Origin: Exiguobacterium sp. Helios
Lineage (GTDB): Bacteria > Bacillota > Bacilli > Exiguobacteriales > Exiguobacteriaceae
NCBI RefSeq assembly: GCF_014524545.1
Contig: NZ_CP053557.1
Location: 2,133,501-2,197,500, forward strand
DNA length: 64,000 nt
Direction: 5' to 3'
This document shows positions 17,564 to 25,952 of the stretch, in pieces (positions within the stretch are counted from its first letter, which is position 1; every line of letters starts with the position of its first letter). The position numbers were made by a program, and so were the translations under genes. Below the pieces are notes generated by a model, which was not told where the DNA came from, ran no database searches, and was given only the letters and a program-made list of their open reading frames with translations.

Positions 17564-20500
17564 TTTTTTATCCCCTTTGGTTCTACTTCTTCACTGAGTG
17601 TCCGTCTCGCTTCTTCCAGTTTAACGGATAATACTTCAGAAATACCGTTTTGTTGCATCGTAACGCCATACAGGACATCGGCAGACTCCATCGTTCCCTT
17701 TCGGTGGGTAATGATGATGAACTGTGTCTCGCGTGCCAGTTGATGGACGAACTCTCCAAATCGGGCGACGTTCGCCTCATCGAGGGCCGCTTCGACCTCA
17801 TCGAGAACACAGAATGGGACCGGTCGTGTTTTTAAGATGGCGAATAGCAGTGCAATCGCAGTCAAGGCACGTTCCCCACCGGACAATAGGGACAGATTTT
17901 GTAACTTTTTGCCGGGTGGTTTGGCTACGATATCGATACCGCTTGTCAAGAGGTCGGTTGGATCCACTAAAATCAAGTCGGCTTCCCCGCCGCCAAACAG
18001 TTCACGGAAGGTTTCCCGGAAATGTTCCCGAACGGCGGTGTATGTCTGTTTGAACAATCGGACGACTTCCCGGTCCATTTCTTCAATGACAGCATACAAA
18101 TCAGTTTTCGCATTGACTAAATCGTCACGCTGCGTCGCCAAGAACGTAAAGCGTTGATCGACTTCAGCAAATTCATCGATGGCACCGAGATTGACAATCC
18201 CGATTTCCTCGAGTTGCCGTTTCAAGAGATGTAATTCTTCCTTGGCTTCCTCGAATGAAGTGGTCAATGGTTGGATCAAGTCCGCGACCAGCCCCATATC
18301 TTCCAGTATTTCATGACGTGTCTCAAGACGTGTGCTGAGTCGTCCCTGGGCGAGTCGGGCTTGATCGAGACGTTGCGTCGTCCCCTGACGTGCTTCCGTC
18401 AATTTCGCTTCCTGAATCCGTAACAGACGCAAATCTTCTGCTGCCTGCCGGATTTTTTTTGTCACAAGCGTCAATTCATGTTCGACTGAAGTTTGTTCTT
18501 GTTGCATCTGCATTTTTTCAACGTGCAGCGCATCAATCTTCGCTTCATCGAATCCTTCCAGAATATGCTTCAAATCACGCCTTTTATGGCTTCTTTCTAA
18601 TTTCGCATGACTCAGTGTCTCCCGGAGACGCATGACTTCACGGTCGATTTGATCGCGTGTCATACTGACCGTCCGTTCCTCAAGCAATGCTTCAGCTTGT
18701 TGTTGTTTCAATTCCTCGACTGCAACAGCCCCGCGTGACTGCGCTTCTTTCAGTTGATCGAGAGCCTGGCGCAGTTTCACTTGGCGTTTCGTCAACTGTT
18801 CCATGTCCTGCTCTGATGTTGCAATGATTGCTTTTGCTTCGGTCGCTTCTTCAGCAAGACGATTCAGCTGACCATCGTGAACCGATAATTCCGAGGCGGT
18901 GACGGCAAGACTGCGCTTCGCCTCTGTAAAGGCTTCACGGACACTTTCCAATTGCGCCTGGACCAGTTGAATGTTGCGGACATTTTCTTCAAGTGAACCG
19001 GCAAGTTGTGCGTTAGCCGTTCTCATTTCATCACGGCGTCGCTCTTGTTCCCGAATAACATCCTGACCTTGTTTTAATCCTGTCTGCAACTCTTCCAGTT
19101 CACGCGACTGGCTGAAGAGAGGTGTTCCTTTTTTCCGGCTGCCTCCCGTCATCGATCCCCCGACGTTGACGACATCGCCTTCGAGCGTCACGATCCGGTA
19201 ACGGTGTCCTGTCGAACGGGCAATCGTATTCGCTTGTTCAAGCGATTCAACGACCAAAGTCGTCCCCAGCAGATTCTCTTTCAGTTTTGTGAAGTCTTCT
19301 CGTGTCGTGACCAGATTGCTCGCAACGCCGAGGTAGCCGGACATGCCGGATAGACTTTCTTGCACGGAAGCACTCAGTTCACGACGCTGAATGGACGCGA
19401 GCGGCATGAATGTCGCCCGACCGGCATTCAATCGACGTAGTTCTTGAATCAGTTTCCGGCCTGTGACATCTGTATCGACGACGACATTTTGCATCGCTCC
19501 GCCCAAAGCAGTTTCGATTGCCGCCTCAAAACGGGCAGGAACGGTAATCAGTTCCGCAACAGCGCCATGGATCCCTGCAATCCGGTCACGTTGTTTCAAA
19601 ACGGTTTTGACGGCTCCGAAATAGCCACTGTAGTCCGCTTTGACCGATTCCAAAAACTCGATCCGGTCTTCCGTCTTATCGCGACGCCGGTGGAGATCGA
19701 TGATGGATTGCTCCATTTGCCGCAACGTCTCTTGTTGCTGACGGTGCTGGTCTTGTTGTGCGTGTTCTTCTTGACGCAACGTTTCTAAACGGTTCCGCAA
19801 CTCTTCCGCCTGTTGCCCCAGACGGATCGTTTCGGCTTCATACGTCGAGCGGTCCGTTTGTTTTGACCCGACATTTTCAGAAAAGCTGATTTGCTGTTCT
19901 TCTGCATGAAGAAGATCTTGTTTGGCACGGTGGTAAGCATTCGTTGCCGCCGCCAGACGGCTGGCCACTTCAAAGGCTTCCGAACGTAATTGTTCGGCTT
20001 CTTTTTCAAAATCCCGATCGGAGTAAGACAAGGCAGCATCGGCTTGTTCCCGTTGCGCAACAGTATCGAGGTACAATTGCTGTGTCTGTTGCTGTTGTTT
20101 CAGCACCGCCTGTTCCTCTTGCTCGATTTGCGCTACGCGTTGTTCGGCAACTGCTACTTCCCGTTCCAGACGCGCCTTCATTTCCGCCCCGTGTTTTTCC
20201 CGCTCTTTCGCCAGGTTCAAAGCCCCTTCGATTTCAACGAGTTTATTCGAGACAAGCCGTAAACGATCCTGCATCTCCGTCTCAAGTCGCCGTGTCTCTT
20301 CTAGCGACGTTTCTTGCGTTTCCCGTGTTGCAATCGTATCTTGCAACCGGTCTTGTTCCATCAATAACTGAGCTTGGCACGATTCGATTTCCGTCGACAC
20401 GTCAGCAAGCTGTGTCTTATATTGTTGAATTTCGGTTACAATGATGCCCCGTTCCAAGAAGTCGTACCGTTCCCGTGCAACTAAAAATTCTTTTGCCAGT

Positions 20501-21129
20501 GATGCTTGTTCCCGTAATGGCTCAATTCGTCCACCCAGTTCAAATAAGATGTCGTCGACCCGTGACAAATTTGTTTCTGTATCCGTTAACTTTCGTTCGG
20601 CTTGTTTTTTACGGTTCCGGTATTTTAAGACGCCTGCTGCCTCTTCGATGACCGCGCGTCGTTCTTCCGGCTTTCCGGAAATCACTTGTTCGACCCGTCC
20701 TTGACCGATGATGGCGAACGCGTCACGCGACAATCCGGTATCCATGAATAAATCCAGAACATCTTTTAATCGGCATGGTTTTTTATTTAAAAAATAATCA
20801 CTGTCGCCGTTCCGGCTGACACGCCGCGTTACATTGATTTCTTGATACGGCAAGGCAACAGTCCCCGACTCATTGTCGAGCACGAGCGTGACTTCCGCAA
20901 ATTGTTTCCGGTGTTCCGTGATACTTCCGGCAAAGATGACATCTTCCATTTTCCCACCGCGTAATGATTTAGCTGATTGCTCACCGAGCACCCAGCGCAC
21001 AGCATCCGATATATTGGACTTCCCACTGCCGTTTGGTCCGACGACGGCTGTGACTCCCGGAAGGAAGTCGAGCTCCGTCCGACTGGCAAATGACTTGAAG
21101 CCATTGATTTCAATTCGTTTTAAGTACAT
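17560..21129 (-). CDS. smc: Chromosome condensation ATPase SMC
   Basis: With ScpA and ScpB forms condensin. 1189 aa. Head Walker A GPNGSGKSN (31-39), two long Gln/Glu-rich coiled coils, a hinge around residues 505-660, and a C-terminal head with the signature LSGGERALTAIALLFAI and Walker B PFCVLDEVEAALDEANV. The start is ATG 21129 (MYLKRIEINGFKSFA) with GGGTGG upstream; an in-frame GTG three codons earlier lies inside that ribosome site. Between smc and rnc there is an oppositely oriented small gene. Confidence 0.99.
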   Translation of the reverse strand: MYLKRIEINGFKSFASRTELDFLPGVTAVVGPNGSGKSNISDAVRWVLGEQSAKSLRGGKMEDVIFAGSITEHRKQFAEVTLVLDNESGTVALPYQEINVTRRVSRNGDSDYFLNKKPCRLKDVLDLFMDTGLSRDAFAIIGQGRVEQVISGKPEERRAVIEEAAGVLKYRNRKKQAERKLTDTETNLSRVDDILFELGGRIEPLREQASLAKEFLVARERYDFLERGIIVTEIQQYKTQLADVSTEIESCQAQLLMEQDRLQDTIATRETQETSLEETRRLETEMQDRLRLVSNKLVEIEGALNLAKEREKHGAEMKARLEREVAVAEQRVAQIEQEEQAVLKQQQQTQQLYLDTVAQREQADAALSYSDRDFEKEAEQLRSEAFEVASRLAAATNAYHRAKQDLLHAEEQQISFSENVGSKQTDRSTYEAETIRLGQQAEELRNRLETLRQEEHAQQDQHRQQQETLRQMEQSIIDLHRRRDKTEDRIEFLESVKADYSGYFGAVKTVLKQRDRIAGIHGAVAELITVPARFEAAIETALGGAMQNVVVDTDVTGRKLIQELRRLNAGRATFMPLASIQRRELSASVQESLSGMSGYLGVASNLVTTREDFTKLKENLLGTTLVVESLEQANTIARSTGHRYRIVTLEGDVVNVGGSMTGGSRKKGTPLFSQSRELEELQTGLKQGQDVIREQERRRDEMRTANAQLAGSLEENVRNIQLVQAQLESVREAFTEAKRSLAVTASELSVHDGQLNRLAEEATEAKAIIATSEQDMEQLTKRQVKLRQALDQLKEAQSRGAVAVEELKQQQAEALLEERTVSMTRDQIDREVMRLRETLSHAKLERSHKRRDLKHILEGFDEAKIDALHVEKMQMQQEQTSVEHELTLVTKKIRQAAEDLRLLRIQEAKLTEARQGTTQRLDQARLAQGRLSTRLETRHEILEDMGLVADLIQPLTTSFEEAKEELHLLKRQLEEIGIVNLGAIDEFAEVDQRFTFLATQRDDLVNAKTDLYAVIEEMDREVVRLFKQTYTAVREHFRETFRELFGGGEADLILVDPTDLLTSGIDIVAKPPGKKLQNLSLLSGGERALTAIALLFAILKTRPVPFCVLDEVEAALDEANVARFGEFVHQLARETQFIIITHRKGTMESADVLYGVTMQQNGISEVLSVKLEEARRTLSEEVEPKGIKK

Positions 21130-21255
21130 CTTGACCACCCATATGTTTAAATTTCTTTTTGATTTTCTTTTAGTTTACCATAGCCGAAAGGTCTACAAAA
21201 TGGTAGCTTTTATGGTAATGTTAGGCTTAAAGAAATGAAGAGGAGATTTTAAGAC

Positions 21256-21456
21256 ATGACAATTGAACAAATGATTGTAGACATTTTGGATAAATTAAAC
21301 ATTATCAACAAAGGCGTCATCAAGGCGGAACAATTCGACGGAACAAAAAATGATGATTTAAAAGAGATTTATGACTTCGTCATGATGCGTGAGTCCTTGA
21401 CGTTAGCAGAAGTCGATGCTATCGTCGACGAACTGAAATCACTCAAAACCGTTTAA
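21256..21456 (+). CDS. UPF0435 (DUF1128) small protein
   Basis: 66 aa, no cysteine, acidic, probably all helical. The core KLNIINKGVIKAEQFDGTKNDDLKEIYDFVMMRESLTLAEVDAIVDELKSL, written here as segments, matches the pattern of the UPF0435/DUF1128 family (YfkK in B. subtilis), whose function is unknown. The ribosome site GAGGAG is 10 nt before the ATG. It is on the plus strand between minus-strand smc and rnc, an odd place: in B. subtilis rnc and smc are adjacent and yfkK is elsewhere. It shares a bidirectional terminator with rnc. Confidence 0.85.
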   Translation: MTIEQMIVDILDKLNIINKGVIKAEQFDGTKNDDLKEIYDFVMMRESLTLAEVDAIVDELKSLKTV

Positions 21457-21464
21457 GATTCCTC

Positions 21465-21500
21465 AAAAAAAGGCACTCCATTTTAAAATGGGTGCCTTTT
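21465..21500. terminator. Bidirectional terminator, UPF0435 gene / rnc
   Basis: GGCAC-T-CCATTTT / AAAATGG-GTGCC (21472-21496), a near-perfect stem with A7 on the left and T4 on the right, so it can end transcripts arriving from both sides. Confidence 0.88.
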
Positions 21501-21505
21501 CCATG

Positions 21506-22276
21506 TCAGAAGCTGTTTTTAAGTTCCAGCAATGCTTGTTTAGCTGCTTGCTGTTCGGCTTCTTTTTTCGAACGACCGGTCCCGATGCCTTCCAGCTTAT
21601 CCGCGATGTGTACGCGCGAGATGAACTCACGGCTGTGCGCCGGACCACGTTCCTCAATGATTTCATACTCGATTTGTCCAAGTCCGACCCGTTGGATGGC
21701 TTCTTGGAGCTGGCTTTTAAAATCAGTTTGTTCTTCAAAAAATCCAGACGCCACTTTCGGAAAAACCGCTTCGGCGAGGAATCGTTCTGCAGCTTCAATC
21801 CCTTGGTCCAAATACAAGGCTCCGATGAAGGCTTCAAACACATCCGCAAGTAACGCCGGACGATTTCTTCCCCCTGTCAGTTCCTCCCCTTTGCCAAGTA
21901 GAATCATTTCAGAAAACTCATAATGATTCGCGAACTGGACCAGTGACGGCTCACACACGATGGCCGCACGCAGCTTTGTTAATTCCCCCTCGGAACGTTC
22001 CGGATAGTGCTGAAATAAATACCTGGAGACCGTCAATTCTAATACGGCATCGCCTAAAAACTCCAGACGTTCGTTATCTCCATCTGATTCACGTTGTTCA
22101 TTTACGAAAGAAGAATGCGTAAATGCTTGCTTCAATAGTTCTACATTCGCAAAATGAATATCCAGCCGTTCTTGCAACTGGCTGAACTTCTGTTCAATTT
22201 GCGCCAAAGCCCGTGAGTCTTTCCGTCGCTTTACATACGGTCCTTTTCGGACACGACGTCCCTTTTGATTCGTCAT
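21506..22276 (-). CDS. rnc: Ribonuclease III
   Basis: Cleaves double-stranded RNA in rRNA and mRNA processing. 256 aa. The catalytic signature [13 protein letters not shown] is near residue 70, the second acidic site is [16 protein letters not shown], and the C-terminal dsRNA-binding domain is [12 protein letters not shown]...[20 protein letters not shown]. The start is ATG 22276 with AGGAGG. A basic N-terminal extension ([14 protein letters not shown]) precedes the RNase domain. A stable hairpin with no T-run precedes its ribosome site. Confidence 0.98.
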   Translation of the reverse strand: MTNQKGRRVRKGPYVKRRKDSRALAQIEQKFSQLQERLDIHFANVELLKQAFTHSSFVNEQRESDGDNERLEFLGDAVLELTVSRYLFQHYPERSEGELTKLRAAIVCEPSLVQFANHYEFSEMILLGKGEELTGGRNRPALLADVFEAFIGALYLDQGIEAAERFLAEAVFPKVASGFFEEQTDFKSQLQEAIQRVGLGQIEYEIIEERGPAHSREFISRVHIADKLEGIGTGRSKKEAEQQAAKQALLELKNSF

Positions 22277-22290
22277 AATGCCTCCTAAAC

Positions 22291-22325
22291 AGCTAAATCC
22301 CACCGCAAAAACACGGTGGGTCCAG
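22291..22325 (-). other. Stable hairpin between acpP and rnc
   Basis: Minus-strand CCCACCG / CGGTGGG (22314-22320 with 22299-22305) with an 8-nt loop, flanked by AGCT on both sides that can extend the stem. No T-run follows (ATTTAGCTG), so it does not look like an intrinsic terminator. It could be an mRNA processing or stability element just ahead of rnc. Confidence 0.6.
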
Positions 22326-22334
22326 CTTCATGTA

Positions 22335-22574
22335 TTAGACTTGTGTTTCGATGTAGCTGACGACATCGCCAACTGTTTTTAAGTTTTCTGCTTGGTCATC
22401 TTCGATTGTGATTTCGAATTTGTCTTCGAGATCCATAACGAGTTCCATGACTTCAAGTGAATCTGCTCCGAGATCGTCCTTGAACGATTTGTCGAGTGTG
22501 ATTTCACTCTGTTCTTTGCCTAATTTCTCTGCGATTGCTTCTTGCACGTCTACTAAAATTTGTTCTTTTGTCAT
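22335..22574 (-). CDS. acpP: Acyl carrier protein
   Basis: 79 aa, acidic carrier of fatty-acyl chains on a phosphopantetheine arm. The attachment Ser is in GADSLEVMELVMDLEDKF. The start is ATG 22574 with GGAGGG; the ORF extends upstream but without a ribosome site. Lies 69 nt after fabG and belongs to the fapR-plsX-fabD-fabG-acpP operon. Confidence 0.99.
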   Translation of the reverse strand: MTKEQILVDVQEAIAEKLGKEQSEITLDKSFKDDLGADSLEVMELVMDLEDKFEITIEDDQAENLKTVGDVVSYIETQV

Positions 22575-22643
22575 TTGAAAATCCCTCCATGAGTTGAGTA
22601 TATAAGATGATTGCCAATTTGGCAAAGTAGTACCACAGTTCAC

Positions 22644-23375
22644 TTACATTGTCATGCCGCCATCGACTGCCAAAGTTTGACCAGTGATGTAACGGGCATT
22701 GTCTGACGCGATAAAACTGACAAGCGACGCGATATCTTCCGTCTGACCAAATCGTTTTAACGGAATTTGGTCGAGTGTCTGATTGCGTTGTGTTTCTGTC
22801 AATTCATCCGTCATATCGGTTTCAATGAAACCGGGACAAATCGCATTTGCCGTAACGCCTTTGCTCGCCAGTTCACGTGCGACCGACTTCGTAAATCCGA
22901 TCAGACCGGCTTTTGCCGCCACATAGTTGGCTTGACCCGGGTTACCGGTGATTCCGACGACGGAAGCGATATTGATGATGCGGCCGCTCGATTTCAACAA
23001 GGGGCGCGTCGCTGCTTGCGTCACAAGAAACGCACCTTTTAAGTTCGTATTCAGAACGGCGTCAAAATCGGCTTCTTTCATTCGCATCAACAGACCATCC
23101 CGCGTGATACCGGCATTGTTGACGACGCAATCCAACTGGCCGTACGTATCCATTGTCGTCTTCAGCAATGCTTTCACCTGTTCAGCGTCTGCAACGTCTG
23201 CTTGGACGGCGATGGCTTCACCACCGGCATCAACGATAGATGATACGACTTCTTCTGCTTTTGCTGTATTACCGGCGTAGTTCACGACGATCCGGAATCC
23301 GTCTGTCGCCAAACGTTTGGCGATAGCGGCTCCGATTCCGCGTGATGCACCGGTTACGAGTGCTACTTTATTCAA
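22644..23375 (-). CDS. fabG: 3-oxoacyl-ACP reductase FabG
   Basis: NADPH-dependent short-chain dehydrogenase of fatty-acid elongation. 243 aa. [12 protein letters not shown] cofactor motif, NNAGITRD, catalytic Ser (IINIASVVG) and YVAAKAG (Tyr-x3-Lys). The start codon is TTG at 23375, with GGAGG seven nt upstream; it overlaps the fabD stop (TTGA). No ATG is available nearby, so the TTG start is firm. Confidence 0.98.
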   Translation of the reverse strand: MNKVALVTGASRGIGAAIAKRLATDGFRIVVNYAGNTAKAEEVVSSIVDAGGEAIAVQADVADAEQVKALLKTTMDTYGQLDCVVNNAGITRDGLLMRMKEADFDAVLNTNLKGAFLVTQAATRPLLKSSGRIINIASVVGITGNPGQANYVAAKAGLIGFTKSVARELASKGVTANAICPGFIETDMTDELTETQRNQTLDQIPLKRFGQTEDIASLVSFIASDNARYITGQTLAVDGGMTM

Positions 23376-24292
23376 CGAATCGCCTCCGCTTCCAATTGTT
23401 CAAGTGTCGTGATGCTGACGATCTTGACATCTTTTTTAATCCGCTTGACGAGCCCACTAAGTGGTGACGACGGACCGAATTCGATAAATGTATCCGCACC
23501 CTCTTCAATCAATTTTTCCACACAAGATTCAAAACGAACCGGTGAATACAATTGTTGAACCAGTAAACGAATCAATTCATCCGGCTGATCGTGAAAATCA
23601 CTATCGACGTTCGAGATGAATTTTGTTTTCGCCGCCTGGAAAGGTGAAGAAACCAAGATATCTTCAAATCGTGAGGCGAATGGAGTCATTAACGACGAGT
23701 GGAACGCTCCCGATACATCAAGCGGTAGGACACGTTTCGCACCCAACTCTTTTAATTTCGCAGTCGCCACCTCGACAGCTGCAACTTGTCCTGAAATCAC
23801 GAATTGTCCCGGACAGTTGTAGTTTGCAATTTGGACGATCTCTCCTGTTGCCGCGATGGACTCGACCGCATGATGTGCGGCTTCGACATCGTTCAACCCG
23901 ATGACAGCTGCCATCGTACCGCCTGTCACTTGATTCATCAGATTACCTCGTTCGCGAACGAGGTAAACCGCTTCACTTGCTGTTAACACAGACGCTGCAA
24001 CGAGTGCACTGTACTCTCCGACACTATGTCCGAGTACAAAGTCCGGTCGATGACCAAGTGCCGCATAACGATTCGCAAGCAACGTGCTGTGTGCAACGAT
24101 GGCAGGTTGTGCTATTTCTGTCGGCTTCAAATCTTCTTTTGTCCCCGTCGTCAATAAATCCGTTAAATCGAGACCAATCCGTGTCCCAAGGTCCATCAAT
24201 GCTTGACGTGACTCTTCATGATGTAGAAGCGTTTGTCCCATTCCTGGCATTTGTGAACCTTGACCTGGAAACATCCAAACTGTTTTACCCAT
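23372..24292 (-). CDS. fabD: Malonyl-CoA:ACP transacylase FabD
   Basis: Loads malonyl groups onto ACP. 306 aa. [14 protein letters not shown] at the N-terminus, nucleophile Ser in [13 protein letters not shown], catalytic His in SGAFHSSLM. The start is ATG 24292 with AAAGGGG; an in-frame GTG three codons upstream lies within the Shine-Dalgarno. Overlaps fabG by 4 nt; 13 nt after plsX. Confidence 0.98.
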   Translation of the reverse strand: MGKTVWMFPGQGSQMPGMGQTLLHHEESRQALMDLGTRIGLDLTDLLTTGTKEDLKPTEIAQPAIVAHSTLLANRYAALGHRPDFVLGHSVGEYSALVAASVLTASEAVYLVRERGNLMNQVTGGTMAAVIGLNDVEAAHHAVESIAATGEIVQIANYNCPGQFVISGQVAAVEVATAKLKELGAKRVLPLDVSGAFHSSLMTPFASRFEDILVSSPFQAAKTKFISNVDSDFHDQPDELIRLLVQQLYSPVRFESCVEKLIEEGADTFIEFGPSSPLSGLVKRIKKDVKIVSITTLEQLEAEAIR

Positions 24293-24305
24293 CCGTCTCA
24301 CCCCT

Positions 24306-25301
24306 TTAGATTTCTTTCGTTGTCTTTGCCTCGATGATTTTTGTGACTACCTGCTGTTCAACCATTTGTTCTGCTTGTGCCAATGCCCGGCTGAATGCAT
24401 AGGCATTACTTGAGCCGTGTGCTTTGATGACCGGAGCGGCAATCCCGAACAATCCGGCTCCGCCGTATTCTTCATAGGCAAGCAGTTGTTTCATTTTTTT
24501 CAGTTTCGGCTTTAGAATCAAGGCCGCAATTTTTGAACTGAACGAACTCATGAATTGTTCTTTCATGACGCCCATGATCATGCTGGCGGCACCCTCTGTA
24601 CTCTTTAAGAGCGTATTTCCGGCAAATCCTTCCGTTACGATGACATCCACTTCACCGCTCATCGCTTCTCGCGCCTCAACGTTCCCGACAAAATGGATTG
24701 GAGCGGCCTCAAGCAGGGGATATGTCTCTTTCGTCAGTGCGTTCCCTTTACCGGCTTCTGATCCGATATTCAGCAACGCCACTTTTGGCTGTTTGATTCC
24801 TCTGACTTGTTCTGCGTAGACCGACCCCATGATCGCATAATCCAAAAGATGTTCTGCTTTTGCATCTGGATTGGCACCGACATCTAAGATGACGACCCCT
24901 TTTCCATTTCGTGTCGGGAAAGTCGGCGCTAATGCCGGACGGTCAATTCCTTCGATTCGACCGATCACGAACAATCCGGCTGTCATGAGTGCACCCGTGT
25001 TGCCTGCTGAAATCAAAGCATCTGCCTCTTTTGATTTCACCAGGTTTGCAGCCACCACGAGTGAGCTATCTTTCTTGCGACGGATTGCGCGGACCGGCTC
25101 GTCTTCCCCGGTAATGACGGATGCAGCGTGGACGATTTTCACACGTGGATCCTTGATGTCATACGAACGTAACTTTAATTCATCGCCGACCAACCGAATT
25201 TCAACCTGTTCCGTTGGACGTTCCGCTAAAAATTGGACGACTCCTTCTACGATGGCGCGTGGAGCATGATCTCCTCCCATTGCGTCTACTGCTAAAATCA
25301 T
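24306..25301 (-). CDS. plsX: Phosphate acyltransferase PlsX
   Basis: Makes acyl-phosphate from acyl-ACP for phospholipid synthesis. 331 aa. N-terminal [18 protein letters not shown], central [14 protein letters not shown], and [14 protein letters not shown] are family-typical. Peripheral membrane protein. The ATG overlaps the fapR stop by 4 nt with AGGAGG inside the fapR end. Confidence 0.98.
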   Translation of the reverse strand: MILAVDAMGGDHAPRAIVEGVVQFLAERPTEQVEIRLVGDELKLRSYDIKDPRVKIVHAASVITGEDEPVRAIRRKKDSSLVVAANLVKSKEADALISAGNTGALMTAGLFVIGRIEGIDRPALAPTFPTRNGKGVVILDVGANPDAKAEHLLDYAIMGSVYAEQVRGIKQPKVALLNIGSEAGKGNALTKETYPLLEAAPIHFVGNVEAREAMSGEVDVIVTEGFAGNTLLKSTEGAASMIMGVMKEQFMSSFSSKIAALILKPKLKKMKQLLAYEEYGGAGLFGIAAPVIKAHGSSNAYAFSRALAQAEQMVEQQVVTKIIEAKTTKEI

Positions 25302-25867
25302 CTTGACTCCTCCTTACTACTTCGATACACCGTAAATTCACCGATGAACACACACTCATCGCCGACAAAACTCTCGACGTTAATGTCCGATCGTCCATCT
25401 TGTCGATGCGAGCTGACGAATGCTTTCGCCACGACACGTTCACCAACGTGGACGGATCGCGTAAACTGGACATTGGCTTTTGTCGTCAAGGCCAGTTCAT
25501 CATCAATCAGGGCGATTGCCAATGAGTTCGCTTGGGCAAACAAAATATGTCCGCGGGCGATCGCATTTCGGCTGAACGCGTGTTCCGGTAGGATTTCTAA
25601 AATCGAAATCGCCGATGTATCCAGTTTCAGGTCAATCATATCACCAATGACTTCATTTTCAGTCAATGTACGCACATCATCTAACCGTTCCGTCGCGACG
25701 TGTTTAATACGTTCACGTAGTTCCGGAATCTTCATTTCCATTCGGTCCAGACGAATCGTCTGGATACTGACGTTGAAATGAGTCGCTAATGCTTCATCCG
25801 TAATGAACGGATTTTGTTCAATTGTATGCTGTAATTCAGTTTGTCGCTCTTTTTTAGGTACCCGCAT
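25298..25867 (-). CDS. fapR: Fatty acid and phospholipid synthesis repressor FapR
   Basis: Malonyl-CoA-responsive repressor of the fap regulon. 189 aa: an N-terminal DeoR-like HTH ([24 protein letters not shown]) followed by a hot-dog fold effector domain ([32 protein letters not shown], given here as a landmark region about 100-135). The start is ATG 25867 with GGGAGG. The first gene of the lipid operon, preceded by a promoter carrying a FapR-like operator: likely autoregulated. Confidence 0.98.
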   Translation of the reverse strand: MRVPKKERQTELQHTIEQNPFITDEALATHFNVSIQTIRLDRMEMKIPELRERIKHVATERLDDVRTLTENEVIGDMIDLKLDTSAISILEILPEHAFSRNAIARGHILFAQANSLAIALIDDELALTTKANVQFTRSVHVGERVVAKAFVSSHRQDGRSDINVESFVGDECVFIGEFTVYRSSKEESR

Positions 25868-25899
25868 GTACGTTCCTCCCACAAGAAGGATGTTTACCA

Positions 25900-25949
25900 T
25901 TATCACCTGGTACTAATAGTAGTATATATCCCTTGTTGTTCACTTTCAA
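25900..25949 (-). promoter_or_regulatory. fapR promoter with FapR operator
   Basis: Minus-strand TTGAAA (25944-25949), 17-nt spacer, TATACT (25921-25926). Immediately downstream, over the expected +1, is TTAGTACC-A-GGTGATAA (25900-25916), a 17-bp imperfect dyad resembling the known FapR site (half-site TTAGTACC). Binding there would block initiation until malonyl-CoA rises. Confidence 0.82.
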
Positions 25950-25952
25950 GTA

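Noticed and set aside
19944-20444. Plus-strand 166-codon ORF inside smc
   Set aside because: Proline/arginine-rich composition typical of reverse-strand reading of coiled-coil codons; no start signal.
22291-22325. Intrinsic terminator after acpP
   Set aside because: The stem is good but there is no T-run on either side in the direction of transcription.
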